Notes: generated from the sequence alone by a model not told the origin. A stretch of DNA of 49,639 bases from Reticulitermes lucifugus (GCA_026260175.1 JAKCWW010000821.1:2471-52109); one strand, 5' to 3'; counted from the first letter of the stretch, positions 10,956-22,162 are shown. Program-made: numbers and translations.

Positions 10956-12114
10956 CCGTTCACACGGACAACTTTTACTTTACTAATCATTCGGACACCC
11001 CTGTTGTCGATACAAATGGCCTACTGCAGGGGTGCATAAATCATCGGTGCCAGGCCGCGCGGACGACTAAAAGTTGTAACGTGGCGCCTAATATTTGTAA
11101 GTCCTATGTTACCTTTCTCGCACCTAGAATTCTGAAGTGGCTCCTTGATTTTTGGAAAACTTGTGCACGTTTGGCCTACTGGCATTCATTTCCCGCGACA
11201 CTGCAAAGCGATAATGACCGAATACAGACTGTCAGTACAAGATTATTTATAAAACTATGAAATGTCCATAGAGCGTTAACACTTCTGGAGCTTTCGCTCT
11301 GTTACTGCCCCTAAATTTTATATTCGTGACTATTTTCAATAAAAACACTACTAACGTTACGAGTATGTCAAAAGTGCTTTTCCCCGTTATAAGCAACTCG
11401 CACTACTTTAAGTTAGCTCTGAATTTCAGCAACAGATTTACGATCTATCATAATTGATATCTCGTAAACTGCCACATACCGCAATTCTCATACTGAACTC
11501 GTAGGCGGCGAGGTTTACAGTCGATCACACTCGATTATTATGTTTAGGTCGTCAGCTCATACATCACAAAGAACACAGTCTATCTCAATTATGTACATCA
11601 CAGTGAGATGTAATCACAAATGCAGGAAGGTCTTTATGTAAAGTGTCTGTCACTTCTGTCTAACCAAAACCTAAACTTCAAATTTAAAGAAAAACTTTCC
11701 TGCGGGAGTCCTACTGTTCAGTGGGGACGGACAGACAAGGTGGAAGAGACGCAACAAGACCAACAGTCGCTTTAAGCAACTGCTTTGTGAACGCGTCTAA
11801 AACATTATTACGTTGCGAGCAGACTGTTACCGACGTCTGTACAATTGTGTTGTTCGCCGCTGGACTTGCAATCACTGATATTACATAATGTTATTACTAC
11901 ACAGGGTATTTATCCTAGACTGCAGTGAATTGTTGCAGATAGGTCAACAATCATGTTCTCCACGACCGGTACGCGCCAACGACTGACACCGAACGTTGGT
12001 ACTACACTAATCAATATAATTAACAAGATGCGAAATGTACGGTCCGCGCACAGCGTAACAGTTCAGCGCATTCGCTCTGTTTATTGCTTCCAGATTTTCA
12101 ATTGGATGATCGAT
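10956..12114. other. Non-coding stretch with a possible repeat scrap
   Basis: A fragment near 11724-11785 (gacggacagacaagg, then agtcgctttaagcaactgct) resembles the end of the 470-bp dispersed repeat. Nothing else is recognisable. The 116-codon plus frame at 10910-11260 begins inside the SINE-A copy and has no domain. Confidence 0.45.
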
Positions 12115-12264
12115 GATCACTTTGGATGAATCACTAAAATTGAATAGTTTAAACACACCAATTATCAAACGCGATCATCCAAGATGAAGGATGAAAGAAG
12201 TTGGGCCGGACAACTTTGATTCACTTTGGATGAATCATCGAAAGTGAGCAATGTAAACAAACCT
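12115..12264 (+). repeat. Diverged direct repeat, period about 103 bp
   Basis: gatcactttggatgaatcac (12115) and gattcactttggatgaatca (12218) head two copies that continue with similar sequence to taaaca(c/a)acc. The word ggatgaatca or its reverse recurs near 13370 (tgattcatcc). These may be subterminal repeats of one element spanning 12.1-13.4 kb. Confidence 0.6.
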
Positions 12265-12350
12265 GTAACTACGTGTTCCTCTGCAATGACCAACGGGTGC
12301 GCCTCCTGTTTGCTGTCTGGTTTATTTTTCTATTTTAGGCGCCTTTTCAC

Positions 12351-12829
12351 AATTGCGAAAAGCGATACAAGTATTAGCTTCGTCATGTCTGTCCGTCTGA
12401 ACAGATTTTCAAAAAAATTTATATTTGGGTATTTTTCGAAAATCTGTTGAGAAACTTCAAGTTTCATTAAAATGTGAAAGAAATAACGGGTACTTTACAT
12501 AAAGACCTATGTACATTTACAATACCTAGCTCAATTCTTTTTAAAATGAGAAATGTTTCAGACAAATGTTGTAGAGAAAATCAAGACACATATTTTATGT
12601 CCACTAACATTTATCCGAAAATCGTGCCATTTATGAGATAGTGTGGAAAATGCGGTACAGCCGGACAGGCCACAGACGACAATATAATAGGGCGCATGCG
12701 CTTTGCATGCTGGATACCTAAGACTACAAATACACACTCAAAATATATAACACTTATTGCTTTTCCACGGAAACAATGGTTACACGACCGCGCCTCGATG
12801 TTAAGTTATACGTACATTGTCTGTCTTGT
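12351..12829 (+). repeat. 470-bp dispersed repeat, copy 2 (inverted relative to 7424-7887)
   Basis: It matches the reverse complement of 7424-7887 from aattgcgaaaagcgatac at its left end to cattgtctgtcttgtg at its right end. This copy has an extra segment around 12672-12698 (gacgacaatataatagggcg) absent from copy 1. It ends 16 bases before the MADF fossil, so it may be non-coding sequence of the same element. Confidence 0.8.
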
Positions 12830-12844
12830 GGTGTTTGAAAATAA

Positions 12845-13232
12845 CGTAATGCGGTTTTTAAATGGAACGACGACTACACAACAGTGGTGCTAAATTTTAT
12901 GAACGATCGTGAGTGCTTGTGGAACACAAAATTCGAACACTATAGAAATAAAACAGCTCGTGAAAATGCACTCGCAAATGCTGAGTTTTCCGGAACTCAC
13001 TGTAGAGGACGTAAAATTTAAAACCAAAACAATTCGTCGTACTAGGTATGCTGCTGGGCCATCTAAGTTAATAAAATCAGAAAACGGTGGTGCTGGCCTA
13101 CACGACATTTAAGTGCCGAAATTGTTTTGTTTGAAACAAGCACATTCATTCCTGCATGGCGTTTGTATTCCACGAACCTCAGTTTCAACAGACGCTCATC
13201 TCATCAATAATTTTTCTTTCTACATTTATTGA
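12845..13232 (+). pseudogene. Broken MADF-domain coding fragment
   Basis: MADF domains are Myb/SANT-like DNA-binding domains of about 85-90 residues found in insect transcription factors and in Myb-like proteins of some PIF/Harbinger transposons. The first frame, from 12845, reads KWNDDYTTVVLNFMNDRECLWNT then KFEHYRNKTARENAL, matching the family's opening helix with its LW and Y.(N/D)(R/K) pattern. After a frameshift near 12975-12985 the frame at 12909-13112 continues with TVEDVKFKTKTIRRTRY and KSENGGAGLHDI, the second helix and Gly-rich turn. An in-frame TAA at 13110 is followed without frame change by VPKLFCLKQAHSFLHGV, the closing helix, until a stop at 13230. With one frameshift and one internal stop it is non-functional. 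Adjacency to the dispersed repeat suggests a transposon origin. The call is by eye. Confidence 0.65.
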
Positions 13233-15525
13233 TTAAACAATCATAAACAACACTGATACCTGACCGCATGGCTTCAGTTGCCGCCATTTTGAGATAAACT
13301 ATCCTGTTAAATGTTGACGAACAAAGTAAACTGAATTTGGTTCATCCACTGAATTCATGTTGTATGATTCATCCGCTATGATCCATCCAACATAACCAAT
13401 GTAAACCCGGCATAACGTTTGCTTCGCTCTTACAGGCCCAAACAGCATGAGGCTGATGACTTCACACTGGCAAAAGCTAGTTTTTAGATGTGTCTTTCCA
13501 CACAACAAAGCTTATAAGTTTTCTCCGTATCCCAGCAAAAATTTACCATCGATCACGCTCTTGTTAGAATACACAGAAAACGTACAGTACGTGTAATTTC
13601 AACGGACAGCGAAAGCTTAGAAACGTATGTTAATAAAAATGTACCTACAAATGAAAAGAACAAACATCCTAGTGCAGTCTAAATATATTCAAGACTTCCA
13701 TTTTGCTCTTCGTGTGGGATGATGGGATCGCCCTATGCATAACTGTGCTTCGATTTTCGCGTGGGATTATGGGTAAGCCTATGTACGCTGGAGAAGTGCG
13801 TAGAAACGTAAATTTGTCTTCATATACGGTGTCCGTTATGTTTGTCCGATTTTAAGCAAAACTGAGACGGCTCGAAAATTTCTCGTAAAATTCCCCTATA
13901 TCAAATTTCGCTTCGTTCCACTGAGCAGTTCTAGAGTTATATGCTTACAGACAGACGGGCAGATGGATGGATGGATGGGCGGACGGAGCTATTTTAATCG
14001 ACGCTCCGCGGGGATGCGATCACACCTAAAATTACTGCATTTAGAGAGGACTGCTGCTGATAGGTAACAAATATTATTTTCATATACCACTACAGTGCGT
14101 AAATGGTTGGCACATACACGATCAGATCGCGAGTGGATTGTTATCGAAGGGTAACTCTTGTGCAGTGGAGACAAAGAATAAGCCCACACAGCTTGTCAAG
14201 ATGAGGGGAATGTTCGATGGTGTTAACTGGGAGACGGGAGACAAGGCGGAGTGGGGGGGTCTCACTACTGTAGTCAGTCCAGCGGAGTAAGAACAGTGCT
14301 CTGAGTTGCCTGTTTCAACTGGTAGGAGACATGACTTGCCCATCCAACCTTTTCAAAGTAGGAGTCGCGTAAGTAAAAATACCTCTCACGAAGTTCCGAT
14401 GTGTTACTGCTGCAACTCTCCCTCTAGCAGCATGGAAAGGGAGTCCAAGGATGCCACGCAGGATAGTGTGTATGAAAACACTGTGGAAACGAGCAGAACG
14501 ATTAGGCTGTGTACAAAGGAGGTAACTCACGGGTCACTGGGCGAGTATTAACTGTCATTTGTATTTACAGATACCTGGGAGCATAAGAACGCCGCCTGTT
14601 ACGTGCCACAAGACACTGTTTCTGACTGAATGTGCGTTTGCGCGCGCTCGTGCAAGTTAAGTTGTTCTCACGCTGTTTCCATTGAAACGAGCAGCTTTCA
14701 CGTATTTTCACAGACTGTAGCTCTACAGTTCGAAAATCTGTCATCTGAAGGTAAAAATGATTGACTTAATTGGCTGTTTTGAAGGAGAAGAAGAGATAAA
14801 GGGAAAGAAAGGTTAAAGGAAAGGAAGAAATAGGATGAAGGATAAAATGTGAAATCAAATATTTACCGTTGAATTTCAAGGGCCTTTTCTACTGGTTCAA
14901 AGGAAACTACAGACATTGAAGTGAAGACAGAAGCCAACGTTTGTGTTCTGTCACACGAGTACGTCTGGTGGTGCAACAGTAGTGTACTGCGTGATGCTGC
15001 TTCAATAAATCTCACGCTAATTTCCAGCTAATGTTCAACAGCAGCTGATCATAGCTACACTGTAACCCCCTCCCCCCTACAGTCGATATCGTAGCTCGTC
15101 GTTCTGCCCGCACTTCCCTTAACTTGCATCCCCTCTCGAGCAGTTTAAGGGTCATCATAAGGCAGTAAGTAGTCTGATCTTCATTAGAAGCTGAAAACCG
15201 CAGAAGTGAAGATATTGTATCGTCCAGTGTGATGGACATTAAATCTCGCCAGGATATGGAGCCTACGAATTTTGTGGTTTCACCAAGGAGAATGTTATAA
15301 CCCGACCTCTCTTTACAAAATACCTCTTCTCAGTACCCCTCTACAATTCACCGCTCACCCCGGACCATAATTACAGTTTTACAACGACACAGGCTTAGAA
15401 TGAAGTTACTTATATCGACATGCACTGTGCCAAAAAAATACACCAGACGACGAGTTGTACACGTACAACATTCATTAAATATAATCATCCAATACAGTTT
15501 ATTAATTCAGTGCAACAAGTCTGGG
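13233..15525. other. Non-coding stretch with simple repeats
   Basis: It contains a short (GATG)n tract at about 13961-13984 and a purine-rich tract at 14779-14850. The overlapping short frames at 13.99-14.55 kb on both strands show no domain. Confidence 0.5.
14779..14850. repeat. Polypurine tract
   Basis: About 70 bases of almost pure A/G on the plus strand (gaaggagaagaagagataaa and onward). It is low-complexity sequence. Confidence 0.8.
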
Positions 15526-15556
15526 CCCTGAACATATCCGGTCGCGGGAAACATTC
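15526..15556 (+). ncRNA. Hammerhead-ribozyme-like hairpin remnant upstream of the Penelope fossil
   Basis: ccctgaacatatccgg then gcgggaaacatt has the layout CTGA-N-x-A, short stem, GAAAC. The hammerhead core is CUGANGA ... GAAA. Here the G of the core GA is replaced by C, so it would not be active. It lies about 100 bp upstream of the first readable Penelope-like coding block, where the family is known to carry hammerhead motifs in its terminal repeats. Confidence 0.3.
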
Positions 15557-15649
15557 GTCAATTAACGTACGTTAAATTTAAGAATAAACAAAACGTGGTT
15601 ACATAAAAAGCAATGAAGTCGAATAAAGAGTAACAACAAAAGTTAAATG

Positions 15650-17016
15650 AAAATAATAATTAGAATAAAGGCAGATTAAAAAATGGTTCTATTAATTGCT
15701 GGTAATATGCTGAACACAAAAGCTGTTAAATTTACAAAAGAAACCCGATTTATACAACTATAATTATAACGAACCTTAAGATGTATAGAAAAATAAAACA
15801 ACAATTAAAATCAAGCACTAACATAATGCACAGCGGAAGAAACTTATTCGTAATAACAATAAACCCAGGAACATCTAGATTAGCAGCACTGATAAAGTTA
15901 CATAAAAATAATAGGCCCACGTCTATGATATTTGCTGCAAACAACATAAATAACCAAGCTAACAAACCTTCTAAAATACTCGTACGGCAGCAGTTTAAGA
16001 GAAAGATAAACTACCACAATCACAGAACACGGAAGAGTTTACAAAACTAATCAAAACCGATGGACCTGGATACGAACAATCTGTATCGTACATTTGAATA
16101 TCCCTATAAATTAATTCATAAACGTGGCATGATATTTGATTACAAAAATAACACAGATAACAATGCAGAAAAGATAAACTTATGGAATACTATTTGCAAT
16201 CAGATTACTTTCTATTTGATGCGGCCCTTCAAACACCCACAAAAGTGGTGGCAATAGGATCACCAGTAACGGGGTAAATATCTGAAATTGTCCTGCGAAA
16301 CTCTGAATGACGGTTTATATACCATAATACTCGAATTAAAACAATAAGCTAATGCAATGGACACGTACATGATAAGCATTCATAACCCACGATAAAGAAA
16401 GACTACAGCATATGTAAGAAGAAACTATGTCAGCGGGTGCCTAAGACAATAAAATTTAATGCCACAGTCGAAGGGCACATAAACAACTTTCCTGGACCTA
16501 AAAACAGAAAACAAAGATCATGTATATTACAAACCAAAGACATTTTTACAAAACGCAATGCTGCCGTTACCATTACAGACAACTTATTGCTCAAATTAAA
16601 TCCAAGAACCAAAACGATCAGCCTACGGATTTGTTACACCGAGTACATTATTTACCTGCAAGTAACAATATAAATAAAAAGAACGCAATCCTATAATAAA
16701 AAGAGTAAGGTGATGGCTTCAAACGAATAAATCCAAAAACTTCACAGAAAGGCAAAGAAGAAACAATGAAACCAACACCGTGACAAGCATAATAATGACT
16801 AATAATGGGGGGAGGGGGATGTGGACAATGTGATATAAAGACACACAACTAAAAATCGCATGTATAGCTACTCAAAACAACCCAAAGCCTACTGTAAACA
16901 AAACTGAGTTCCCTAAATAAGACAGAGGGACATACAGGCTACAAAATAATTCTTCAGGGCCGTCAAAAGTACACAAGGCACACAAAAATCAAGCGCTAAA
17001 AATTTTTGAAGCCTGA
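15650..17016 (+). pseudogene. Decayed Penelope-like retroelement (RT plus GIY-YIG-like end)
   Basis: Penelope-like elements encode a reverse transcriptase followed by a GIY-YIG endonuclease. Blocks appear here in family order across different frames. KIIIRIKAD at 15650 matches the family's KADKGN start, now cut by a stop. YRKIKQQLKSS and NPGTSRLAALIKLHKNNRP (15784-15920) match the first RT block ending in (K/L)HK..(R)P. MDLDTNNLY at 16060 matches the D.xNLY catalytic block. AIGSPVTG near 16247 and ISEIV match the A(M)GSP block. AFITHDKERLQHM at 16376 follows the site where YVDD should be, now destroyed. TIKFNATVEGHINNF lies at 16443. LKIACIATQNN at 16849 and GTYRLQNNSSGPSKVH at 16930 resemble the linker and GIY-YIG start. 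It has many frameshifts, is AT-rich, and cannot be functional. A non-LTR RT is a less likely alternative. Confidence 0.72.
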
Positions 17017-18328
17017 AAGTGGAAGTGATATCAGCATACAGTTGGCGTCATATTAAAATGATTTGTCATTTCCTATTGCATTTCTTCGTATGAGGCTTTT
17101 CTCTGTCTTCATAAATTACAGTTGTCATACACATACTGATCAAAGACACGAATGTCTTTAATTGAAATAAAATCGTGGATTGTGATTAGTTTTCCGAGCT
17201 GCGTAACTGGGTTCAACGGCAGAACGAGGGTGGAAACTGAACTTTGCTTGGACGTGTCTGCCAGCTGGTAGACAAGTGCGTAGAGTCCAGTGCTGATGCG
17301 AATGTAAACTGAGCCAATTCGAGCGGTGGTTTCGGCAAACTTTTCCCTTTTATCTCCCCCCCCCTCGGGCCTATGTTGCACTTGCACAAATACTAATTCC
17401 ACCGTGCAATTATGTTATGCAACTAATACATGTTTCAGAAGTTTGGCTTATATGGGTGCTGCAATGGTGAGGCTGAAGTGAGGGGGAAGACGGTATTTCT
17501 ATGATTTTGTTTTTTGTTTTATGCCCCCCCCCCCTTGATTTACTGGCATTATGATTTAAAGGTTCCGACAATTTCGTTTGCAAAAATCACACCTTACGAG
17601 TGATTTGTTTCTTAAAAGATGGCAATTACGCAAAACATCAATTAATATGCTAGCCCTCAATAATCGCCCAGTTTCAACCACGGACTCCATTCGCCTCGAC
17701 ACAGACTCAAGTACATATCAAACGTCACTTTCAGACGAAGCAACTTCGCTGTTCATCAGCCTTATATTAACTTCACTACGTGTTTGCTACTACTTGCTAC
17801 CTGCGTTGGACATCGGTATGGTTGTTATTCACCTAACAGACTCGGGGAGGGTTCTCTGTGATGGTGTCACCCCGTGTATACACGTACTCTTTTTCACCTT
17901 TTACCTTTGAAAGTGCAGCTGCAAGTTATACCCTTAGTCGGCGGGTGGGGGTGTTTGAACATCGCTTCGTATCATTCGCAAATCTACTATGACATATTAA
18001 CTGACGCATCAAGCTCCAATCGTTCCTCATTTATTCTCATTACTACGCCTAGCCACCACATACATGTTCGCGCGAGCGTCGTCGCTCTCGTTGAGAACGA
18101 CGGATTAACTTCTAGCGCTGCAAGTGGACGGTATAGGCTCCACGGCAAAAGCATGGGTAAGTAAGAAGAGAGTGAGGGCACCAGTGCGGCTCAGAATAGT
18201 CTGTTCGTTAGAGAAAGTCACGTGAAGAAAACGAGGCACAGAATCTGGACCTCCGTCCGAGAAACAGAGTTGCTCTAGGACCCTCGTGTTAAGAGGCTTG
18301 GGATGAAGTTTCGTCTAAAACTTATGTA
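17017..18328. other. Non-coding stretch, nothing recognised
   Basis: It has C tracts at about 17357-17366 and 17524-17534. The 97-, 110- and 96-codon frames at 17.1-18.2 kb show no domain or splice context. Confidence 0.5.
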
Positions 18329-18616
18329 AGGGCAGAACTATTCCTGGGCACGCCATGAAGGCAAGTGAAGGAGAAGGTACAGCTCGATCCACTCGGCACT
18401 ACACAGAGGTGAGTGGTTAGGTTCACGTCCCGGCCGCTTTACTCCCGGGTACAACGCCCCCGGTAGCCATTGAATAAAAGGCTGGATGAACCCTAAAGCC
18501 GGTCCTCACGCTTTGGAGAAGAGAAAAATCCCTTGCCCCTACCCGAAAACACACTATTACTCCTCAGTTCTCCCGCCAGTAGCTTCGTCACTATACCTAA
18601 CACGCTATCCCGGCTC
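18329..18616 (-). mobile_element. SINE-A copy, antisense, well preserved
   Basis: From the tail (actattcctgggcacgccat) it runs through ggcactacacagaggtgagt, cacgtcccggccgctttact, ggtagccattgaataaaagg, ttggagaagagaaaaatccc and ends at the head with cactatacctaacacgctat and cccggctcc. This is one of the best copies for reading the family layout. The B-box region is altered (acccgaaaacacactattac), so the internal promoter looks broken. Confidence 0.8.
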
Positions 18617-19001
18617 CACTGTAAGTTATGTTCGATCCCCCAGTCAACGCCGTGATGACTACGATCTACATTGCGTAAGCTCCAAAATTTTTTCTTATTA
18701 TCAATATCGTTTCCACGATTCCTGCTGTTATCAAGGTTAATGTGCTTCCTATAGTTAGCACGGTTACTCTGGTAACGGCATTCAGCTGAGCCAGTGTGGC
18801 TCTCAAGTCATAAATTCACGAGCCCGCCGCGTTACAACTACCGAATGGACCCTAGATGAAGTCAAAATCGTCAAAATTCGTCAAACATAAATATAATAAT
18901 ACCGACAAATATGTTAATGCATAACCATGAACTAGAGTCTTTCAAATATCATAATATAGTGATAACACACGAACTGCGTACAAGTTTTAATCAAACACCT
19001 G

Positions 19002-19125
19002 CCGGTTGGTTTCCAGAGTCGGTTTGAACACAGTAGCGAGAAGAGAACTATCCCTGACCGAGGAATCGAAAAGCAAATTGTCAAGCCCAAAGCCAAGTCA
19101 CTCGACTAAGTAAGCTACCCCACCT
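19002..19125 (-). mobile_element. SINE-A head fragment, antisense
   Basis: ggttggtttccagagtcggt, then agagaactatccctgaccga, ggaatcga and cgactaagtaagctacccc give the head half of SINE-A on the minus strand. The tail half is absent to the left, so it is 3'-truncated. Confidence 0.55.
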
Positions 19126-19245
19126 CCTCACGTACTGCATTCTTAACCTCAACATGGGATGGATGTGAGTGGTTAGCTTCACGTCCCTGCTGCTTTTCAC
19201 CGCTGGTGCGCCCAATCAACAGGAGTCTGCAGGGATCCACAACTG
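19126..19245 (-). mobile_element. SINE-A tail fragment, antisense
   Basis: cgtactgcattcttaacctc, gtgagtggttagcttcacgt and ccctgctgcttttcacc are the tail half of SINE-A. The element stops near ggagtctgcagggatccaca, before the head. The two pieces at 19.0 and 19.13 kb lie in the order head-end then tail-end, so they are two broken copies and not one copy interrupted by an insertion. Confidence 0.5.
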
Positions 19246-19312
19246 GTACGGAAGTGGACAATGCTCGTGCCTGAGATACAACCCTGGTTTTATATTATTC
19301 ATACCGTGCACC

Positions 19313-19759
19313 TTGTTACAATCATTACAACACCCAACCCATGCACTGGATAAAATACATTCGTAAGTTACATACAAAGGAATGTAGATCCAACACACCA
19401 ACCTAGTCGTTCAAAACATTAAACACTAAAACTCCAGAACACATAAAATTAACAACCATATCACAATGCTGCAATGTTAAAGGTATTAAAAGTGTTTAAA
19501 AACAAGTCACTGCAGGCGTTGCAGCTGATCAAAATCGTACGGACAATGCACACACACATCTGCATCGATCACATATACAGATCTCGTCCTGGCAGAGGGT
19601 AAATTGTGCGTCGCGTGGTGTGGTGAGGTATGCTGACTGAGTAGCGAACGCCCCCCTGAAGATGGCATCTTGGTGCTAAAACATGCAGGGGCTTTTAATA
19701 TAACTTACGAATGTATTTTATCCAGTGCATGAGTTGGGTGTTGTAATGATTGATTACAA
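19313..19759. repeat. 57-bp inverted repeat around a 332-bp spacer
   Basis: The left arm (19313-19369, from ttgttacaatcattacaaca to aaaatacattcgtaagtt) and right arm (19702-19759) are reverse complements with only a few differences. A 12-bp direct repeat tacaaccctggt lies outside the left arm (19277-19288) and at the right arm end (19755-19766). The pattern suits the termini of a small mobile element, but the direct-repeat spacing is asymmetric. Confidence 0.75.
19656..19685 (+). ncRNA. Hammerhead-ribozyme-like hairpin
   Basis: ctgaagatggcatcttggtg then ctaaaacatg fits CTGANGA (N = A), a short stem (GGCA / TGCT), then AAAAC where GAAAC is expected. It sits 16 bases before the right arm of the 19.3-19.8-kb inverted repeat. 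The core G before AAAC is missing, so activity is doubtful. Confidence 0.3.
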
Positions 19760-19766
19760 CCCTGGT

Positions 19767-20235
19767 ATTTAGTTACATGGCTAACTACTATGCGAATTAC
19801 TGACTATTAATTCACATGATAAATTGTTTATGGCCAAAGAAGCAGATCAGCAACTCTTTTCCACTCCACTGTACTCTGAAAGTAGCTGAGAACACCAGGT
19901 ATAAAGCCTGTCGATTGGAACAGAAGGTAGACGAGTTTTCTGCCAGTGGCAGGTAAAAGAACTTGACACCACTCTTGCAGTTTAACACACATCACGACGG
20001 CCCTACTTCGAGCTGCGTCTGTCGGACTCTCCCATTCCGGTCTATTCCATCTCCCACTCATGATACAACTCGTCTTTGTAGTGTTGCCCTGCCAAGTACC
20101 CTTCCCGTCCCCCGCCCCAAACGACCGTGACCACGTTATCTACTTTTTCTCCCTTGTCCTGCCTTCGTCTTATTCTCCGTTTCTGTTTGAGTGAATGCTT
20201 GCCTGCCTTCGCGTTACTTCATCCAACGAAGAGAG
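19767..20235. other. Non-coding stretch, nothing recognised
   Basis: A 77-codon minus-strand frame at 19828-20061 has no domain. I see no repeat until the foldback array begins. Confidence 0.5.
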
Positions 20236-21240
20236 CATAGCAATGCTACTTAGGAATTTGTGCTGCCTGTGTCGCTTGGTAACGGAGTATATTGATTGCT
20301 GTGGTTAACAAATTTTTCCGATTGTGCTATGGTAACACACTGCACTGCCTGTGCTGTTTGGAAACAAAACGTATACTGTGCTACGGTAAGGGATTATACT
20401 GTATTACGGATTGGAATCGCAGTATTGTATTGTCGTAACGAATTACGTTGACTGCTACTGCAATTAATTACACTAACCGTACTGTCGTAAGGAATTATGC
20501 TGCCTGGAAATGAATTATATATAGCCTGTGCGGTCTGCTAATGAACTGTACTGGCAGTGCTACGGTAACAATTTATACTGATTATGCTGTGGTGACGAAT
20601 TACTGAGCTGCCTGATAACAAACTACAGTACACTGATTTACCGCGTTAATTATACTTCCTGTGTTGTTAAGCGCTTATACATACTGATTACGATGTGGTA
20701 ACGAATTATATTGACTGCGTTGTGGTAATAAATTATACTGTCTTGCGTAAAAAGAATCATAGTTAATATTTCTGTCACTTGGCAGTGAATTATACAGAAT
20801 GTCACCTTTATCGTGCCTGGCGGGTTACAGGTTATCCCGAGTTTTTCATGATATTCCTCTGTCAATGCAGACTAATGCCAAGACAGTACCTCGAAACAAG
20901 AAATGATTGCTTCGGTCGAATTCTTTATCTACTCACCATACCGGCAACACGGCGAGTATAATTCGTTTGCACAGCATGATCGGCATCATACATTACCAGA
21001 GATTACGGGCAGTAAGTCTGCAATTCGTTTCGCCTAAAAATCGATGTAATTCCTCACCGCATCATAGCATAATTCCTTACGACAGTACGGTTAGTGTAAT
21101 CAATTGCAGTAGCACAGTCAACATAATTCGTTACGACAATACAATACTGCGATTCCAATCCGTAATACAGTATAATCCCTTACCGTAGCACAGACAATAT
21201 ACGTTTTGTTTCCAAACAGCACAGACAGTATAGTTTATAA
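20236..21240. mobile_element. Foldback-type element with tandem-subrepeat arms
   Basis: Left arm 20348-20501 and right arm 21066-21226 are reverse complements at high identity (for example gtgctgtttggaaacaaaac against gttttgtttccaaacagcac). The left side, from about 20236 to 20780, is a degenerate array of units of about 30-40 bp built on tgctgtggtaacgaattata. The right side, from about 20880, carries the same words reversed (gtataattcgttacgac). This resembles Drosophila Foldback and Galileo-type elements, whose long inverted repeats consist of direct subrepeats. No transposase remnant lies in the middle (about 20790-20880), and no target duplication was found. Confidence 0.7.
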
Positions 21241-21844
21241 TAGTGTCCACAAATGATCTTTACGGGTTTAATCTTATATTGCCCAACGCAAGTTTAACGT
21301 AAAATTATAGCTCAAATGTTGGCGATATACAACTCAAAGAAGGAATATCTGTAAAGGAAAAAGTACTGGCACACTTTCTGTGAAAGAAAAACGTTGGAAA
21401 CATCACAGACACAACCATCTTTCACAAATCGCTTGTACCAACCAAGATTCGATTGTTTATTGGTGGATCTGTCTTGCACTTAATTGTGGCACTGTCGAAA
21501 CTGATGTGGTCTCACGTAGAGGTAACATTACCCCATAAAGAGCTAATATAACCCCTTTTCCGGCCCGGACGCCCTTTTGCTATACTGATGAATGCAGCAA
21601 TAGGGTGCAATCTAGGCGCCAAATTAAAACTTTTTCGAGCTAACGTTTCCAAATGGTAAAATACATGTGCTACTTCAACTGCACCTTAAACACGCTCAGT
21701 AATGCAAGATCAAACTCGTAAACATCATTTACAGAAAATGTGTATATTAACTAAATTATTATAACACCATTAAAGAATATGTGCCTATATTATAATTAAC
21801 TGATAATGTGATTTTATATACAGTTAAAAACGCAACTTCCATTA
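21241..21844. other. Non-coding stretch, nothing recognised
   Basis: About 600 bases follow the foldback element. I see no repeat, gene or RNA in them. Confidence 0.45.
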
Positions 21845-22065
21845 TTCCTTGACCATCCAAAAGCCGAGTCAGGGCTATCGCACACCTCAGGGCGGTGATA
21901 ATAGCCGAGTGTGAAGGTGTGGCGTAATGAAGATTGCACTGCGGGGTGTAAACCTGTTCCTCTGCCACTTCGCTACAAATATCACATGAAGTCGCCGGTG
22001 ACTGAACCAGAAGCTCCGTGGTGAGAAGCCAGCGCCAAACGGCCTGAGCTAATTGATGTGTAACA
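21845..22065 (-). mobile_element. tRNA-related SINE-C, antisense
   Basis: On the minus strand the head reads gccgtttggcgctggcttct, then a B-box-like ggttcagtcaccgg, followed by cgacttcatgtgatatttgt and gtggcagaggaacaggttta. This is the layout of a tRNA-derived SINE different from SINE-A. The 136-codon minus frame at 21759-22169 covers it and is repeat-derived. The exact ends are uncertain. Confidence 0.5.
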
Positions 22066-22162
22066 ATATTGCATATGCTGTATGTGACTGATGCTTGTTT
22101 ACGGACTAACAACACCACAAGAGGATCTTTCAATAGCGTGTTTTCATCCCAAGTTACAAATA

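Noticed and set aside
20236..21240. A CRISPR array, because of the repeated words.
   Set aside because: Repeats are degenerate and not separated by unique spacers of constant length, the arms are inverted, and the sequence context is eukaryotic.
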